Shown here in pieces: positions 1-9,515 of a DNA stretch of 64,000 nucleotides; position 1 is the first letter of the stretch, and each line of letters begins with the position of its first letter. The notes under the pieces are model-generated. The model had not been told where the DNA came from. It did not search any database and saw only the letters and a program-made list of their open reading frames with translations. This DNA is from Caproiciproducens galactitolivorans (GTDB lineage: Bacteria > Bacillota > Clostridia > Oscillospirales > Acutalibacteraceae). The stretch is from contig NZ_JAPOHA010000007.1 of the NCBI RefSeq assembly GCF_026672255.1, positions 127,291-191,290 on the forward strand, read 5' to 3'. Both the position numbers and the translations under genes were made by a program.

Positions 1-798
1 CTTGTCATCAGCCAGTCCGGCGAGACGGCCGATACGCTGGCGGCGCTTCGGGAAGCAAAGCATCTCGGCGCAAGGACGCTTTCCATCGTAAATGTTGTAG
101 GAAGCTCGATTGCGAACGATTCCGACGATGTTATCTACACCTGGGCCGGCCCCGAAATTGCGGTTGCGACGACGAAAGCCTACAGTACACAGCTGGCGGT
201 CGTCTATCTGCTTGCTATTTATTTTGCGGATAAGCTCGGAGTCTTATCGGCGGAGGAATATGCCGATTATGTTGCCAAACTGCAGGCCCTGCCGGATAAA
301 ATCTCTGAGGCATTAGAGAATAAAGAACAGATTCAATATCTTGCATCCCAGTTTTTCAACGTGAAAGATGTATTTTTTATCGGAAGAAATCTGGATTATG
401 CGATGTCTCTTGAAGGCTCCTTAAAACTGAAGGAAATCTCTTATATTCATTCCGACGCCTATGCGGCGGGAGAATTAAAACACGGTACAATATCGCTTGT
501 TGAAGACGGAACGCTTGTGATCGCCTTGGCAACGCAGGATGCGCTTTTCGATAAGATGATCAGCAATGTGAAGGAAGTAAAGGCCCGCGGCGCTGTGGTG
601 CTTGGCCTAACGACCGAACACAATAAAAAAATTGAGCAGGTAGCCGATTATGCGCTTTATGTTCCCGAATTTTGTGAAATGATGCAGCCTTCGCTGGCGG
701 TCATTCCGTTACAACTTTTCGCCTATTATGTCGCGTCCATGAAGGGCTGCGATATCGACAAGCCGCGTAACCTCGCAAAATCGGTAACAGTGGAATAA
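1..798 (+). CDS. glmS: Glucosamine-6-phosphate synthase (isomerizing), C-terminal part; 5' end outside window
   Basis: GlmS makes glucosamine-6-phosphate from fructose-6-phosphate and glutamine, the entry to peptidoglycan amino sugars. The window opens in frame inside the gene. The visible 265 residues are the two SIS sugar-isomerase domains: SQSGET at the start (phosphosugar loop of the first SIS domain), then [10 protein letters not shown] and the classic C-terminus [13 protein letters not shown]. The N-terminal glutaminase domain lies upstream of the window. guaA starts 40 bases after the stop with no visible terminator between, so the two may be co-transcribed. No glmS ribozyme could be looked for because the 5' end is missing. 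The C-terminus is intact. Confidence 0.97.
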   Translation, partial: LVISQSGETADTLAALREAKHLGARTLSIVNVVGSSIANDSDDVIYTWAGPEIAVATTKAYSTQLAVVYLLAIYFADKLGVLSAEEYADYVAKLQALPDKISEALENKEQIQYLASQFFNVKDVFFIGRNLDYAMSLEGSLKLKEISYIHSDAYAAGELKHGTISLVEDGTLVIALATQDALFDKMISNVKEVKARGAVVLGLTTEHNKKIEQVADYALYVPEFCEMMQPSLAVIPLQLFAYYVASMKGCDIDKPRNLAKSVTVE

Positions 799-838
799 GG
801 AACCTGAAAACAGTTCAAAGAATGGAAGTGCGACGAAT

Positions 839-2377
839 ATGATGAAAAACGAAGCAATATTGATTCTCGATTTTGGAGGGCAATACAGTCAGCTGATTGC
901 GCGCCGGGTTCGTGATTTAAATGTATATTGTGAAATAAAATCCTATAAAACGAATGCGGAGCAAATTCGTTCGGCCGGTTATAAGGGGATTATTTTTTCC
1001 GGCGGCCCGAACAGCGTTTATGCGGAAAATGCTCCTGTCTGTGACAAAAAGGTCTTTGAACTGGGTATCCCTGTTTTAGGTATCTGTTACGGCGCGCAGT
1101 TGATGTCCTATTTACTCGGCGGTAAGGTAAGCAGCAGCGAGGTTCGCGAATACGGAAAGACTCCGGTTGAATTTCAGGAGTCGGGCGCGCTGTTTCAGAA
1201 TATAGAGAAGAATTCAGTCTGCTGGATGAGCCACACGGATTATATTTCGGCAGTGCCGGAAGGATTCCGGATTTCTGCAGTAAGCGATGCATGTCCGGTC
1301 GCCGCAATGGAGAACGGCGCAAGGAAATTATATGCTTTACAGTTCCATCCGGAAGTGGAGCATACTGTCCACGGAAACGACATATTAAAGAACTTTTTAT
1401 ACAATATCTGCGGCTGCAGGGGCGACTGGCAAATGGCATCCTTTGCCGTGGAGACCATACAGCACATCAAAGACACCGTAGGCGACAAAAAAGTTATTTG
1501 CGCGCTTTCCGGCGGAGTGGATTCTTCGGTAGCGGCCCTTCTGGTTCATAAGGCCATAGGGAAAAACTTGACCTGTATTTTTGTGGACCACGGTATGCTC
1601 CGCAAAAACGAAGGCGACGATGTCGAAACCGTATTTCGCAAACAGTTTGACATGAATCTGATTCGGGTAAACGCGCAGGAACGTTTTTTATCCAAGCTGA
1701 AGGGCGTTACCGAACCGGAGAGAAAGCGCAAGATTATCGGTGAGGAATTCATCCGGGTGTTCGAAGAGGAGGCAAAGAAGATCGGCCATGTCGATTATCT
1801 TTGTCAGGGCACCATTTATCCGGATGTGGTTGAGAGCGGAACCGGTGACGCCGCGGTGATTAAAAGCCATCACAATGTCGGCGGACTGCCGGACGACGTC
1901 GGCTTTACCGGCCTTGTAGAGCCGCTGCGCAATTTATTTAAGGATGAAGTCCGCAGGGTCGGTTTGGAACTGGGTATCCCGGCGCCGCTTGTCTGGCGCC
2001 AGCCTTTCCCGGGTCCGGGGCTCGGCATTCGTATCATGGGCGAAATTACCGCTGAAAAGCTTGCTATCCTGCAGGATGCCGACGCGATTTTCCGCGAAGA
2101 AATCGCACTTGCCGGGCTGGATAAAAAGATCAACCAGTATTTTGCTGTTCTGACCGGCATAAAGAGCGTGGGTGTAATGGGGGACGGCAGAACCTACAGC
2201 AACACCATCGCCCTGCGCGGCGTAACAACCTCCGACTTTATGACGGCAGACTGGGCGCGGATTCCGTACGATCTTCTGGAAAAAGTCTCCAGCCGCATCA
2301 TTAATGAAGTAAAGCAGGTAAACCGTATCGTGTATGATATTACAAGTAAGCCGCCGGCCACGATCGAGTGGGAATAA
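839..2377 (+). CDS. guaA: GMP synthase (glutamine-hydrolysing)
   Basis: Converts XMP to GMP using glutamine and ATP, the last step of de novo GMP synthesis in the cytosol. The 512 residues match full-length GuaA. The N-terminal class I glutamine amidotransferase has its nucleophile Cys in GICYGAQL (about residue 83) and the HPEVEHT His/Glu pair. The ATP-pyrophosphatase domain has the PP-loop SGGVDSSV. The C-terminal dimerisation domain ends in [10 protein letters not shown]. Two adjacent ATGs (839 and 842) are possible starts; a GGAAG at 824-828 serves either. It follows glmS closely and is closed by a hairpin terminator. No purine riboswitch is visible in the 40-base gap. Nothing is unusual. 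Confidence 0.98.
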   Translation: MMKNEAILILDFGGQYSQLIARRVRDLNVYCEIKSYKTNAEQIRSAGYKGIIFSGGPNSVYAENAPVCDKKVFELGIPVLGICYGAQLMSYLLGGKVSSSEVREYGKTPVEFQESGALFQNIEKNSVCWMSHTDYISAVPEGFRISAVSDACPVAAMENGARKLYALQFHPEVEHTVHGNDILKNFLYNICGCRGDWQMASFAVETIQHIKDTVGDKKVICALSGGVDSSVAALLVHKAIGKNLTCIFVDHGMLRKNEGDDVETVFRKQFDMNLIRVNAQERFLSKLKGVTEPERKRKIIGEEFIRVFEEEAKKIGHVDYLCQGTIYPDVVESGTGDAAVIKSHHNVGGLPDDVGFTGLVEPLRNLFKDEVRRVGLELGIPAPLVWRQPFPGPGLGIRIMGEITAEKLAILQDADAIFREEIALAGLDKKINQYFAVLTGIKSVGVMGDGRTYSNTIALRGVTTSDFMTADWARIPYDLLEKVSSRIINEVKQVNRIVYDITSKPPATIEWE

Positions 2378-2384
2378 ATAAAAT

Positions 2385-2426
2385 AACATCGGAAACCCGC
2401 ATAATTGCTGGGTTTTCGATGTTTTC
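2385..2426 (+). terminator. Rho-independent terminator after guaA
   Basis: An inverted repeat (AACATCGGAAACCC paired with GGGTTTTCGATGTT, loop of about 11) followed by a T-rich tract lies 8 bases after the guaA stop codon. Confidence 0.85.
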
Positions 2427-2466
2427 TTTGCTCTTCGAGTACACTTTGAGTGCATTAACAATCATA

Positions 2467-2608
2467 ACTACCCGTTTGACGGGTAGTTTGCACATGGGCT
2501 ATAAGCCCAAGTTACCGGCCAGCGCCTAAAGACGCTAGCTTTCACTTGGAGCTTTAGCACAAAAGCAACTGAGCACCCGGCATATCATTGCTGGGTGCTC
2601 AGTTTTTG
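2467..2608 (+). repeat. Hairpin-rich intergenic element, possible PATE/IS200-type palindromic repeat or small RNA
   Basis: Several hairpins stand in series with no coding capacity. They are AACTACCCG/CGGGTAGTT (2467-2488), TGGGCT/AGCCCA (2495-2509), AGCG/CGCT (2521-2536) and AGCT/AGCT (2537-2553). The last is a strong GC-rich stem ACTGAGCACCC/GGGTGCTCAGT (2568-2603) followed by five T residues, which reads as a + strand terminator. The tight succession of short perfect palindromes resembles the ends of IS200/IS605-type elements and their non-autonomous derivatives, or a structured small RNA. That identity is inferred from memory of similar Firmicutes repeats; no second copy lies in this window. 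The terminator may also serve the convergent lipoprotein gene. Confidence 0.45.
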
Positions 2609-2652
2609 CTGATGCAGGCACACGGATGGATCAACTCATTCACTTTGCCTGC

Positions 2653-3699
2653 TTATTCGCTGCTGGTCTGTTCTCCGCTGGATTCCTGGCTGCTGGATTG
2701 CCCTCCACCGGATTCCTGGCTGCCGGACTGTTCGCCGGATTGCTGACTGCTGGACTGTCCGCCCGATTGGCCTTCAACCGCTTTTTCCAAATCTTCGGTG
2801 TTTGATAACTCGACTTTTCCTTTTATATTGACTAATTGTGCATCTTTCCCTTTAACCACTTTTTCAAGTTCCATGATCGATAGATCCAGCTTGTTTGCAA
2901 TTTCCTGCTGTTCTTTGTTCAGGCTGTTTTTATACAGACTCCAGACGGATTTCAGGTTGGTGATATCCGAATCCGCCTGCGTCCAGTTGGCTGTTAATCC
3001 GTTCAGAATGGCACTTCTCGAATAGTACCGGACTCTCTTTATCTCCGGGGAAGGTTTTGTCTTGAAAAGAGAATATAAATCCGGAATATAGGCATAAAGG
3101 TTGTTTGTAGCCACCATGATATCCATTTTGTTTTTGCTGGTAATTGTGCCGGACAGGTTATTTAGTGCTGTGCCGAAATTATTAACCAGATCTTTTTTAG
3201 CGCCTTTTTTAATAGCCTCAGGCATTAAATTATTCCATTGATAGTGCATCTTATCTACAAGTTTGGGAATCATTTCCATCGGATTCTGCTGGCTGGAACT
3301 AGACGGCTGGCTCTGCTGCTGTCCCTGCTGCGAACTTTGGCTTCCCTGCGAATTTTGGTTTCCCTGAGAACTTTGGATACCATTCGAATTTTGATTTCCT
3401 TGCGTATCCTTACTTTCCTGTGAGCTTGTATTACTCTGCCCGGACTCCATCCCTTTGCCGCCCTGCTGCGCTTCCTGCTTTACCTGAACCGCCGGCCCGT
3501 TCAGTGTTTTTATGATCATTTCAATGTTGTTTTCAAGGTCTGTTAAATCGGAAGGAACTTTTTCCGGCTCCGAATCTGATTTTGATGACTCCGTCTGCGA
3601 AGACCCTGATTGGGAAGACTGCTTTGAGCCGCATGCCGTGAGCAGGGAAAATACAAGAAATATGGATAACATTTTTGCACATGCTGTTTTCACTTTCAT
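2653..3699 (-). CDS. Putative Ser/Gln-rich lipoprotein, function unknown
   Basis: A 348-residue protein with a lipoprotein signal: a Lys-containing start, a hydrophobic stretch and the lipobox LLTACGS, so it is probably diacylated and anchored outside the membrane. After the Cys come a Ser/Gln-rich linker, a second low-complexity block rich in GNQNSQ-like units (about residues 85-140), and a helical middle region (about 145-310). The C-terminal tail is again made of Gly/Gln/Ser/Glu repeats. I chose the ATG at 3699 rather than one 21 bases upstream, because it starts the signal peptide; GGAGG stands about 14 bases before it, which is long. No catalytic motif was recognised. The low-complexity parts probably span the cell wall. 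It converges with guaA. Confidence 0.75.
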   Translation of the reverse strand: MKVKTACAKMLSIFLVFSLLTACGSKQSSQSGSSQTESSKSDSEPEKVPSDLTDLENNIEMIIKTLNGPAVQVKQEAQQGGKGMESGQSNTSSQESKDTQGNQNSNGIQSSQGNQNSQGSQSSQQGQQQSQPSSSSQQNPMEMIPKLVDKMHYQWNNLMPEAIKKGAKKDLVNNFGTALNNLSGTITSKNKMDIMVATNNLYAYIPDLYSLFKTKPSPEIKRVRYYSRSAILNGLTANWTQADSDITNLKSVWSLYKNSLNKEQQEIANKLDLSIMELEKVVKGKDAQLVNIKGKVELSNTEDLEKAVEGQSGGQSSSQQSGEQSGSQESGGGQSSSQESSGEQTSSE

Positions 3700-3812
3700 A
3701 TGAAATTCATTATCCTCCATGATTCAATGATAACGTTATTATTTCTTGTTGTGTTCAATTCATACTTTCGGTTTCGTACAAGGAAACTTCGTGTAAAAAG
3801 TACTTCCGACGG

Positions 3813-3842
3813 TTGACAAATACCGACCGGATACCTTATAAT
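3813..3842 (+). promoter_or_regulatory. SigA-type promoter of pflBA
   Basis: A perfect -35 TTGACA (3813-3818), an 18-base spacer and a perfect -10 TATAAT (3837-3842). Transcription would start near 3849, just ahead of the riboswitch. Confidence 0.85.
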
Positions 3843-3856
3843 AAAAACACAATAAA

Positions 3857-3938
3857 ACGGGCTTTTATTACTGACGGATTATGTGGATGCAAAACCACAG
3901 GGGAAAAAAGCCTTGTACTTGAGCCGACCGTCTGGGCA
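3857..3938 (+). promoter_or_regulatory. ZTP ('pfl' motif) riboswitch aptamer in the pflB leader
   Basis: The leader carries the main marks of the ZTP/ZMP-sensing pfl RNA motif. A P1 helix pairs GGCTTTT (3860-3866) with the AAAAGCC arm (to 3912). Inside P1 are the conserved ACTGACGGA strand, a GTGG/CCAC hairpin (3883-3898) and GGGGAA. A distal segment CCGACCGTCTGGGC (3924-3937) matches the conserved pseudoknot-forming 3' part of the motif. The family is named for its frequent place upstream of pfl genes and senses the purine/folate-stress alarmone ZTP. The last GGGC also forms the base of the following terminator, so ligand-bound aptamer and terminator should exclude each other. Ligand binding is inferred from family resemblance. 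Confidence 0.85.
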
Positions 3939-3973
3939 GCATCTTGGTTTTAGCCAAATGCCGCTCTTTTTTT
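3934..3973 (+). terminator. Riboswitch-controlled intrinsic terminator before pflB
   Basis: An imperfect stem (GGGC-GCAT-TTGG with CCAA-ATGC-GCTC, loop about 6) is followed by seven T residues at 3967-3973. Its 5' base is the conserved GGGC of the ZTP aptamer, as expected for a transcriptional ON switch. Confidence 0.8.
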
Positions 3974-4032
3974 ATTTCATTTTAAGAGAGTGGCAGGGGA
4001 AACCGGATGCCTTGAAAACAGAAGGAGAGTTT

Positions 4033-6264
4033 ATGAGCGAACAGGCATGGAAAGATTTTAACGGCGGATGCTGGGAAACTGAAATGAATGTCCGGGATTT
4101 TATCCAGACAAATTACACGCCGTACGAGGGCGGCGGCGAATTTCTTGCTTCAGCGACGGAGCGGACAAACTCGCTGATGAAAAAACTGAATCATTTGCTG
4201 GAACTGGAACGGGAATTTGGCGGTGTTCTTGACGTTGACACCCGCACTGTCAGTTCGGTAAAGAGCTATCGCCCCGGCTATCTCGATAAGGAACGGGAGA
4301 TTATCGTAGGACTCCAGACCGACCGGCCGTTAAGGCGGGGGGTGAATCCTTTCGGCGGGCTGAGAATGACGCGCGAAGCGTGCGAAGCATACGGATACAA
4401 GCTTTCTGAGGAAGTCGAGAAGGAATTTAAGTACCGCACCACCCATAACGACGGTGTTTTCCGCGCTTATACCGATGAAATCCGCGCGGCACGCCACTGC
4501 GGAATTATTACCGGCCTGCCGGACGCCTACGGAAGAGGGCGGATTATCGGCGATTACCGCCGGGTCGCACTCTACGGAATTGACCGGCTGATTGAGGAGA
4601 AGAAGAAAGACAAAGCACAAATCGGCACACAGATCATGGATGCCGACCATATCCGGCAGTTGGAGGAATTGTACCAGCAGATCACCTTTTTAGGGTATCT
4701 CAAAGAAATGGCCGCCCTATACGGTTTCGATATCTCGAAGCCTGCAACAAACGGCAGAGAGGCGGTGCAGTGGCTGTACTTCGGCTACCTGGGTGCAATC
4801 AAGGAGCAGAACGGCGCCGCCATGAGCCTTGGGCGCGTCAGCACCTTCCTCGATATTTATTTTGAACGCGATCTGAAAAACGGCATTCTTACGGAACAGC
4901 AGGTGCAGGAAATTTTCGACGACTTCGTTATGAAGCTGCGCATGGCGCGGCACCTTCGCACGCCGGAATACAACGAGCTGTTTGCGGGCGACCCGATGTG
5001 GATTACCGAGTCGGTCGGAGGCATGGGAGGGGACGGCAGAACGTTGGTAACAAAGAGCTCCTTCCGCATGCTCCACACGCTGTACAATTTGGGTTCTGCG
5101 GCCGAACCGAACCTCACCGTTCTGTGGTCCAACAAACTGCCGGAAAGCTTTAAGCGCTTTGCCGCGAAAGTATCCTGCGACACGGACGCCATTCAGTTTG
5201 AAAACGACGACGTGATGCGTCCGAAATTCGGCGACGACTACGGAATCGCTTGCTGTGTTTCGGCAATGCGGCTGGGGAAGGATATGCAGTTCTTCGGGGC
5301 GAGGGCAAACCTTGCGAAGCTTCTGCTCATGAGCCTGAACGGCGGCCGAGACGAAAAAAGCGCGCGGCAGGTTGCCCCGGCGCGCACCCCTTATCAGGGC
5401 GACATCCTTGAGTATGACAAGGTCGTGGAGGGCATGGCCTTTTACCGCGACTGGCTGGCGAAAACCTATGTAAGCGCAATGAATATCATCCATTATATGC
5501 ACGATAAATACGCCTACGAAAAGACACAGATGGCACTGCACGACACCGATGTACACCGCTTCATGGCGTTTGGTGTCGCAGGATTGTCGGTTTTGGCCGA
5601 TTCTCTTTCCGCGATTAAACATGCGAAAGTGAAATGCATCCGCGACGAGTCCGGGCTGATCAAGGACTTTGAAACCATCGGCGAATATCCCGCTTACGGC
5701 AACGACGACGACCGCGTGGATTCCATTGCGCAGGAACAGGTGAAGCTGTTCTTTGAAGCGCTGAAAAAGCACCCGACTTACCGCAATGCGGAGCATACAC
5801 TTTCCATTCTGACGATTACATCCAATGTCGTCTACGGCAAAAAGACCGGAGCAACTCCGGACGGCAGAAAAGCCGGAGAGCCCTTTGCTCCCGGCGCGAA
5901 CCCTATGCACAACCGCGAGAAGAACGGCGCGCTCGCCTCGCTGAATTCGGTTGCCAAGCTCTCCTATGATATCTGCAAAGACGGTATTTCCAACACGTTC
6001 TCCATTGTGCCGCAGGCACTGGGTCATACGGACGAAGAGCGCCATAAAAACCTGGTTTCCATTCTGAACGGCTATTTCCTGCAAAACGCGCATCACATCA
6101 ACGTGAACGTGCTGAACCGCGAAACGTTGATCGAGGCTTACGAGCACCCGGACCGTTATCCGAACCTGACGATCCGCGTGTCGGGCTATGCCGTGAATTT
6201 TCATAAGCTTTCCAAGGAACAGCAGAGGGAAGTGATTTCCCGCACTTTCCACGAGGCGATGTGA
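4033..6264 (+). CDS. pflB: Pyruvate formate-lyase (formate acetyltransferase)
   Basis: Splits pyruvate with CoA into acetyl-CoA and formate by glycyl-radical chemistry in the cytosol under anoxia. The 743 residues match the usual length. The catalytic Cys pair is in IACCVSAM (about residue 405) and the glycyl-radical loop is RVSGYAV near the C-terminus (about 714). The CC pair marks a true PFL rather than a diol dehydratase or choline lyase. The start is the ATG preceded by AAGGAGAG at 4022-4029. The frame stays open upstream to 3883, but that stretch is the riboswitch and terminator, not protein. Its activase pflA overlaps the stop codon. Regulation is probably by ZTP through the leader. Confidence 0.97.
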   Translation: MSEQAWKDFNGGCWETEMNVRDFIQTNYTPYEGGGEFLASATERTNSLMKKLNHLLELEREFGGVLDVDTRTVSSVKSYRPGYLDKEREIIVGLQTDRPLRRGVNPFGGLRMTREACEAYGYKLSEEVEKEFKYRTTHNDGVFRAYTDEIRAARHCGIITGLPDAYGRGRIIGDYRRVALYGIDRLIEEKKKDKAQIGTQIMDADHIRQLEELYQQITFLGYLKEMAALYGFDISKPATNGREAVQWLYFGYLGAIKEQNGAAMSLGRVSTFLDIYFERDLKNGILTEQQVQEIFDDFVMKLRMARHLRTPEYNELFAGDPMWITESVGGMGGDGRTLVTKSSFRMLHTLYNLGSAAEPNLTVLWSNKLPESFKRFAAKVSCDTDAIQFENDDVMRPKFGDDYGIACCVSAMRLGKDMQFFGARANLAKLLLMSLNGGRDEKSARQVAPARTPYQGDILEYDKVVEGMAFYRDWLAKTYVSAMNIIHYMHDKYAYEKTQMALHDTDVHRFMAFGVAGLSVLADSLSAIKHAKVKCIRDESGLIKDFETIGEYPAYGNDDDRVDSIAQEQVKLFFEALKKHPTYRNAEHTLSILTITSNVVYGKKTGATPDGRKAGEPFAPGANPMHNREKNGALASLNSVAKLSYDICKDGISNTFSIVPQALGHTDEERHKNLVSILNGYFLQNAHHINVNVLNRETLIEAYEHPDRYPNLTIRVSGYAVNFHKLSKEQQREVISRTFHEAM

Positions 6265-7025
6265 TGAAAGGCAGGGTTCATTCTTTTCAAAGTCTGGGAG
6301 CCGTGGACGGCCCCGGGCTGCGCTTTATCGTGTTTTTGCAGGGATGCACGCTGCGCTGCGCCTACTGCCACAACCCGGACACATGGAGTCCCGCCGGAGC
6401 AGAATACACGGTGGACGAAGTGGTGGAAAAGATTCTGCGCTGTAAACCCTATTTTGCGGAAAACGGCGGCGTTACCGTTTCGGGCGGAGAGCCGCTGATG
6501 CAGTGGGCGTTCGTTTCCGAGCTGTTCCGCCGGCTTCACTGTGAGGGAATCCATACGGCGCTGGACACCGCCGGTATCGGCGACCCGGAGGGCGCCCGTT
6601 CGGTGCTGCTCCATACCGATCTGGTTCTCTGCGACCTGAAGTTTTCCAATGAAGAGGACTACCTGCGTTACTGCCGGGGAAATATGGATACGGTGCTGCG
6701 GTTTTTAAAGCAAACAGAAAATCTGAAAGTGCCGTTGTGGATTCGGCATGTCGTTGTGCCGGGGCTGACAGACGGCACGGAACCTATCCTGAAAATTGCG
6801 GAATTGGCCGCCCGGTTTTCGAATTTGCAGCGGCTGGAATTGCTGCCGTTCCGGAAGCTGTGCGTAAGCAAATATCAGGCGATGGGCCTTCCGTTTCCGC
6901 TCAGTGATTACGGCGAATGCACAGACGCAGAGATTCAGGAACTCTACCGAATCATTGAAAATCACCTTCCGGAAAAGGCTGAATCCTTCTGCTTTCCCAA
7001 CCGGGCTTATAAATTCAACTCCTGA
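6264..7025 (+). CDS. pflA: Pyruvate formate-lyase activating enzyme (radical SAM)
   Basis: Installs the glycyl radical on PflB using S-adenosylmethionine and a 4Fe-4S cluster. The 253 residues carry the radical-SAM motif CTLRCAYC (Cys-x3-Cys-x2-Cys, about residues 29-36), preceded by the activase signature DGPGLRFIVFLQGC. VSGGEPLMQ forms the SAM-binding GGE segment. The ATG overlaps the pflB TGA by one base (TGATG), so translation is probably coupled. A GTG one codon upstream is the alternative start. The length fits the single-cluster PflA type, with no extra ferredoxin domain. A bidirectional terminator follows about 110 bases later. Confidence 0.96.
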   Translation: MKGRVHSFQSLGAVDGPGLRFIVFLQGCTLRCAYCHNPDTWSPAGAEYTVDEVVEKILRCKPYFAENGGVTVSGGEPLMQWAFVSELFRRLHCEGIHTALDTAGIGDPEGARSVLLHTDLVLCDLKFSNEEDYLRYCRGNMDTVLRFLKQTENLKVPLWIRHVVVPGLTDGTEPILKIAELAARFSNLQRLELLPFRKLCVSKYQAMGLPFPLSDYGECTDAEIQELYRIIENHLPEKAESFCFPNRAYKFNS

Positions 7026-7134
7026 ACGCAATCGTTTCGGAAGTATAAGGAATTATGCTAAGAGTAAAAAGTGATACATACTTAAGAATTGAGTGGGATA
7101 AGCCACAGCATCATGGATTTTGGGGATAAATATA

Positions 7135-7177
7135 GAAAGCAAAGAGGCTCCCGTTGTTTCGGAAGCCCCTTTGCTTT
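7135..7177. terminator. Bidirectional terminator between pflA and hppA
   Basis: A long stem (AAAGCAAAG-GGCT paired with AGCC-CTTTGCTTT, loop near 7153-7159) has A-rich and T-rich flanks. It sits between the convergent pflA and hppA genes and can serve both. Confidence 0.8.
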
Positions 7178-7196
7178 ATGATAGATGTAAATCATG

Positions 7197-9287
7197 TTAT
7201 CGAATAAGGGATAGGGTAAGGAACAGGGTGGACATCAGGGAAGCTATCAGGGAAACCACCGTGATCTGTGTGTTGATCGACGGCCCGGCGGTATCTTTAA
7301 ATGGGTCTCCCACGGTATCGCCCACGACCGCTGCCTTATGCGCGTCGGAACCTTTGCCGCCGTTGTTTCCGGACTCTATGTATTTTTTGGAATTATCCCA
7401 AAGACCGCCCGCATTGCTCATAAACAGGGCAAGGAGCAAGCCGCTGACAATATTGCCGCACAGGAAGCCGCCGATGGCTTGTACGCCTCCGATAAATCCG
7501 ACGATGATCGTCAGGATAATCGTAACCAATCCTGCCGGAATCAGTTCCTTTAATGCGCCGTAAGTGGCGATTTCAATGCATTTGTCATATTCGGGAACAA
7601 CGCCTTCTTTGCCTTCTTTTAAACCGGCAATTTCCCGGAACTGGCGGTGAATTTCGGAAACCATCCTCTGCGCGTTCCGGTCTACGCCAAGCATGAGCAT
7701 GGCGGAAAAGACAGCCGGAACAGCGGCTCCGATCAGAAGCCCAAAGAACACAATCGGATTCATAACATCAAACCCGGTCAGTCCTTTTAGCCCGAGTTCC
7801 GCGGCAGCGTCGTTTACCTGACTGATGAAGGCGCCAAGAAGGGCAATTACCGTCAGCCCCGCAGCCCCGATTGCAAAACCCTTTGTTACGGCTTTTACCG
7901 TATTTCCGGCGCTGTCGAGCGCGTCCGTAATGTCAAGTACTTCATCGCCTAAATTTCCCATTTCGGCAAGTCCGCGTGCGTTGTCAACGATTGGCCCGTA
8001 AGCGTCGTTGGAAATAATCATGCCAACAATGGAAAGCATTCCGACCGCGGCCATGGAGATTCCGAACATGGCATATCCGGGTCCTATCGGATCGCAAAGC
8101 TTATAAGCGGCTAACGCGGAAATGGCGATTCCGATCATGGCGGGCAGGGTGCTGATAAACCCATAGGAAATACCGGACAAAATCGTAAACGCCGGGCCGG
8201 ATTCGGAGGCCTTGGCCACCTGATGCACCGGCTTTTTGGTATCGTCCGTAAAATAATCGCTGGCAATACCGATCACAACGCCTACCAGAAGACCCACGAT
8301 GCTTGCGCCCCAGATGCGCCACTCAAATTGAAAAGCCCAGGTGGCGGCGGCCGTTAATAAACCAAAAATAGCGGTCGTTACATAGGTACTGCTGTTTAAC
8401 GCTTTTGTCGGGTTTCCATGTTTCCCCATTCGGGCGGTTGCCACGCCGATGATGGAGGCGAACAAACCGGCGGCCGCGTAACAGAAAACCAAACTGATAT
8501 TCGCAGAACCTCCGTCCACCTTATCCAGTGACGCCGCTATGACAAGCGCCGCGGCCATGGAAGCGACGTTCGAGTCAAACAGATCGGCGCCCATTCCGGC
8601 TACGTCGCCGACGTTATCGCCGACATTATCCGCAATAACCGCCGGGTTTCTCGGGTCGTCCTCGGGAATGCCGAGTTCGACCTTTCCGACCAAATCCGCA
8701 CTGATATCCGCGGTTTTTGTGAAAATCCCGCCGCCCGCTTTCGCAAACAAAGCGAGCGAGCTGGCACCGAAGCTGAATCCCAGCAGTGCCGTGGTATTAT
8801 TTGTGATCAGCATAACAAGGGAAACGCCAAGGAGAGTGCCTCCCACAACCGCCATGCCCATTACCGCTCCGCCGCGGAATCCGGACATAAAGGACGGCTT
8901 AATCCCGCTTTGCGCGGCTTCCGCTGTTTTTACATTGGCAATGGTTGCAATTTGAATGCCAACGACTCCGGCGACCGCCGAGAAGATCGTTCCGCAAATA
9001 TAGGACAGAGCCATAACAAGGTTGTCAACGAGATTTCCCTGCCATACGGGGGAAGGAAGAAAAGTGAAAATGAGAAGTGCTGCTACACCGGCGAATTTCG
9101 CCAAAACCGTATATTCCTTTGTTAAAAAGGTATTCGCGCCGTTTCGAATCAATTGGCCGACCTCAGCAATTCGCCGATTCGATGACGGCTGCTTTTTAAC
9201 CCATCGGTAAAGCCATGCCGCAAACAAGAAGGAAAGCACGGAAACAGCAATGGAAGCAGCTAAAAAGAATGTAATCGTGAACTTCAT
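7197..9287 (-). CDS. hppA: Membrane-bound proton-pumping pyrophosphatase, probably K+-independent
   Basis: Hydrolyses pyrophosphate and pumps ions across the membrane, recovering energy from biosynthetic PPi. The 696 residues form about 16 hydrophobic segments. PPi-site motifs are visible: GGGIFTKTADISADLVGKVE, EDDPRNPAVIADNVGDNVGD and the C-terminal DNSKKYIE and GDTVGDPFKDTAGPS. The segment GNTVKAVTKG (about residues 461-470) has Lys and Thr where K+-dependent enzymes have Ala and Gly/Ala, the known signature of K+-independent H+-pumping forms. I chose the ATG at 9287, with AGGGAG 8 bases upstream; the GTG at 9296 overlaps that ribosome site. The gene stands alone. Confidence 0.96.
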   Translation of the reverse strand: MKFTITFFLAASIAVSVLSFLFAAWLYRWVKKQPSSNRRIAEVGQLIRNGANTFLTKEYTVLAKFAGVAALLIFTFLPSPVWQGNLVDNLVMALSYICGTIFSAVAGVVGIQIATIANVKTAEAAQSGIKPSFMSGFRGGAVMGMAVVGGTLLGVSLVMLITNNTTALLGFSFGASSLALFAKAGGGIFTKTADISADLVGKVELGIPEDDPRNPAVIADNVGDNVGDVAGMGADLFDSNVASMAAALVIAASLDKVDGGSANISLVFCYAAAGLFASIIGVATARMGKHGNPTKALNSSTYVTTAIFGLLTAAATWAFQFEWRIWGASIVGLLVGVVIGIASDYFTDDTKKPVHQVAKASESGPAFTILSGISYGFISTLPAMIGIAISALAAYKLCDPIGPGYAMFGISMAAVGMLSIVGMIISNDAYGPIVDNARGLAEMGNLGDEVLDITDALDSAGNTVKAVTKGFAIGAAGLTVIALLGAFISQVNDAAAELGLKGLTGFDVMNPIVFFGLLIGAAVPAVFSAMLMLGVDRNAQRMVSEIHRQFREIAGLKEGKEGVVPEYDKCIEIATYGALKELIPAGLVTIILTIIVGFIGGVQAIGGFLCGNIVSGLLLALFMSNAGGLWDNSKKYIESGNNGGKGSDAHKAAVVGDTVGDPFKDTAGPSINTQITVVSLIASLMSTLFLTLSLIR

Positions 9288-9322
9288 TCCTATCACTCCC
9301 TGTTAATAATTTCTTAATATTT

Positions 9323-9328
9323 ATTATA
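9323..9328 (-). promoter_or_regulatory. Extended -10 promoter of hppA
   Basis: On the minus strand TGCTATAAT forms an extended -10 element about 36 bases before the hppA start. No good -35 hexamer is visible, which extended -10 promoters can tolerate. Confidence 0.55.
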
Positions 9329-9441
9329 GCAGGATGATTGTTGTAAAAATAGATTAAATCATACGATTTTAAAATGATATATTTATACATATTGCTGAAA
9401 TATTTAAGAAAAAACAGATTATAATCCAAACAGCATAAGAA

Positions 9442-9470
9442 TTGCAATTTTTAAAAGAAACGTTTATTAT
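9442..9470 (+). promoter_or_regulatory. SigA-type promoter of the EamA transporter gene
   Basis: TTGCAA (9442-9447), a 17-base spacer and TATTAT (9465-9470) end 45 bases before the chosen start codon. Confidence 0.55.
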
Positions 9471-9515
9471 ATAAAAGATAGCCGAAAAATGAAACAGATA
9501 AGAGGAATTAAGAAT

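Noticed and set aside
2655-2775. Repeat array in the lipoprotein 3' end as a CRISPR-like structure
   Set aside because: The repeats are degenerate codon repeats (Ser/Gln/Gly/Glu) in frame within a protein, with no spacers.
3883-4032. In-frame N-terminal extension of pflB (50 codons)
   Set aside because: It runs through the ZTP aptamer and the terminator T-run, has no ribosome site at its start, and a good AAGGAGAG stands before the internal ATG at 4033.
4717-6252. 511-codon open frame antisense to pflB
   Set aside because: It shadows a gene with clear PFL motifs. Its translation has no recognisable motif and no promoter or ribosome site was seen.
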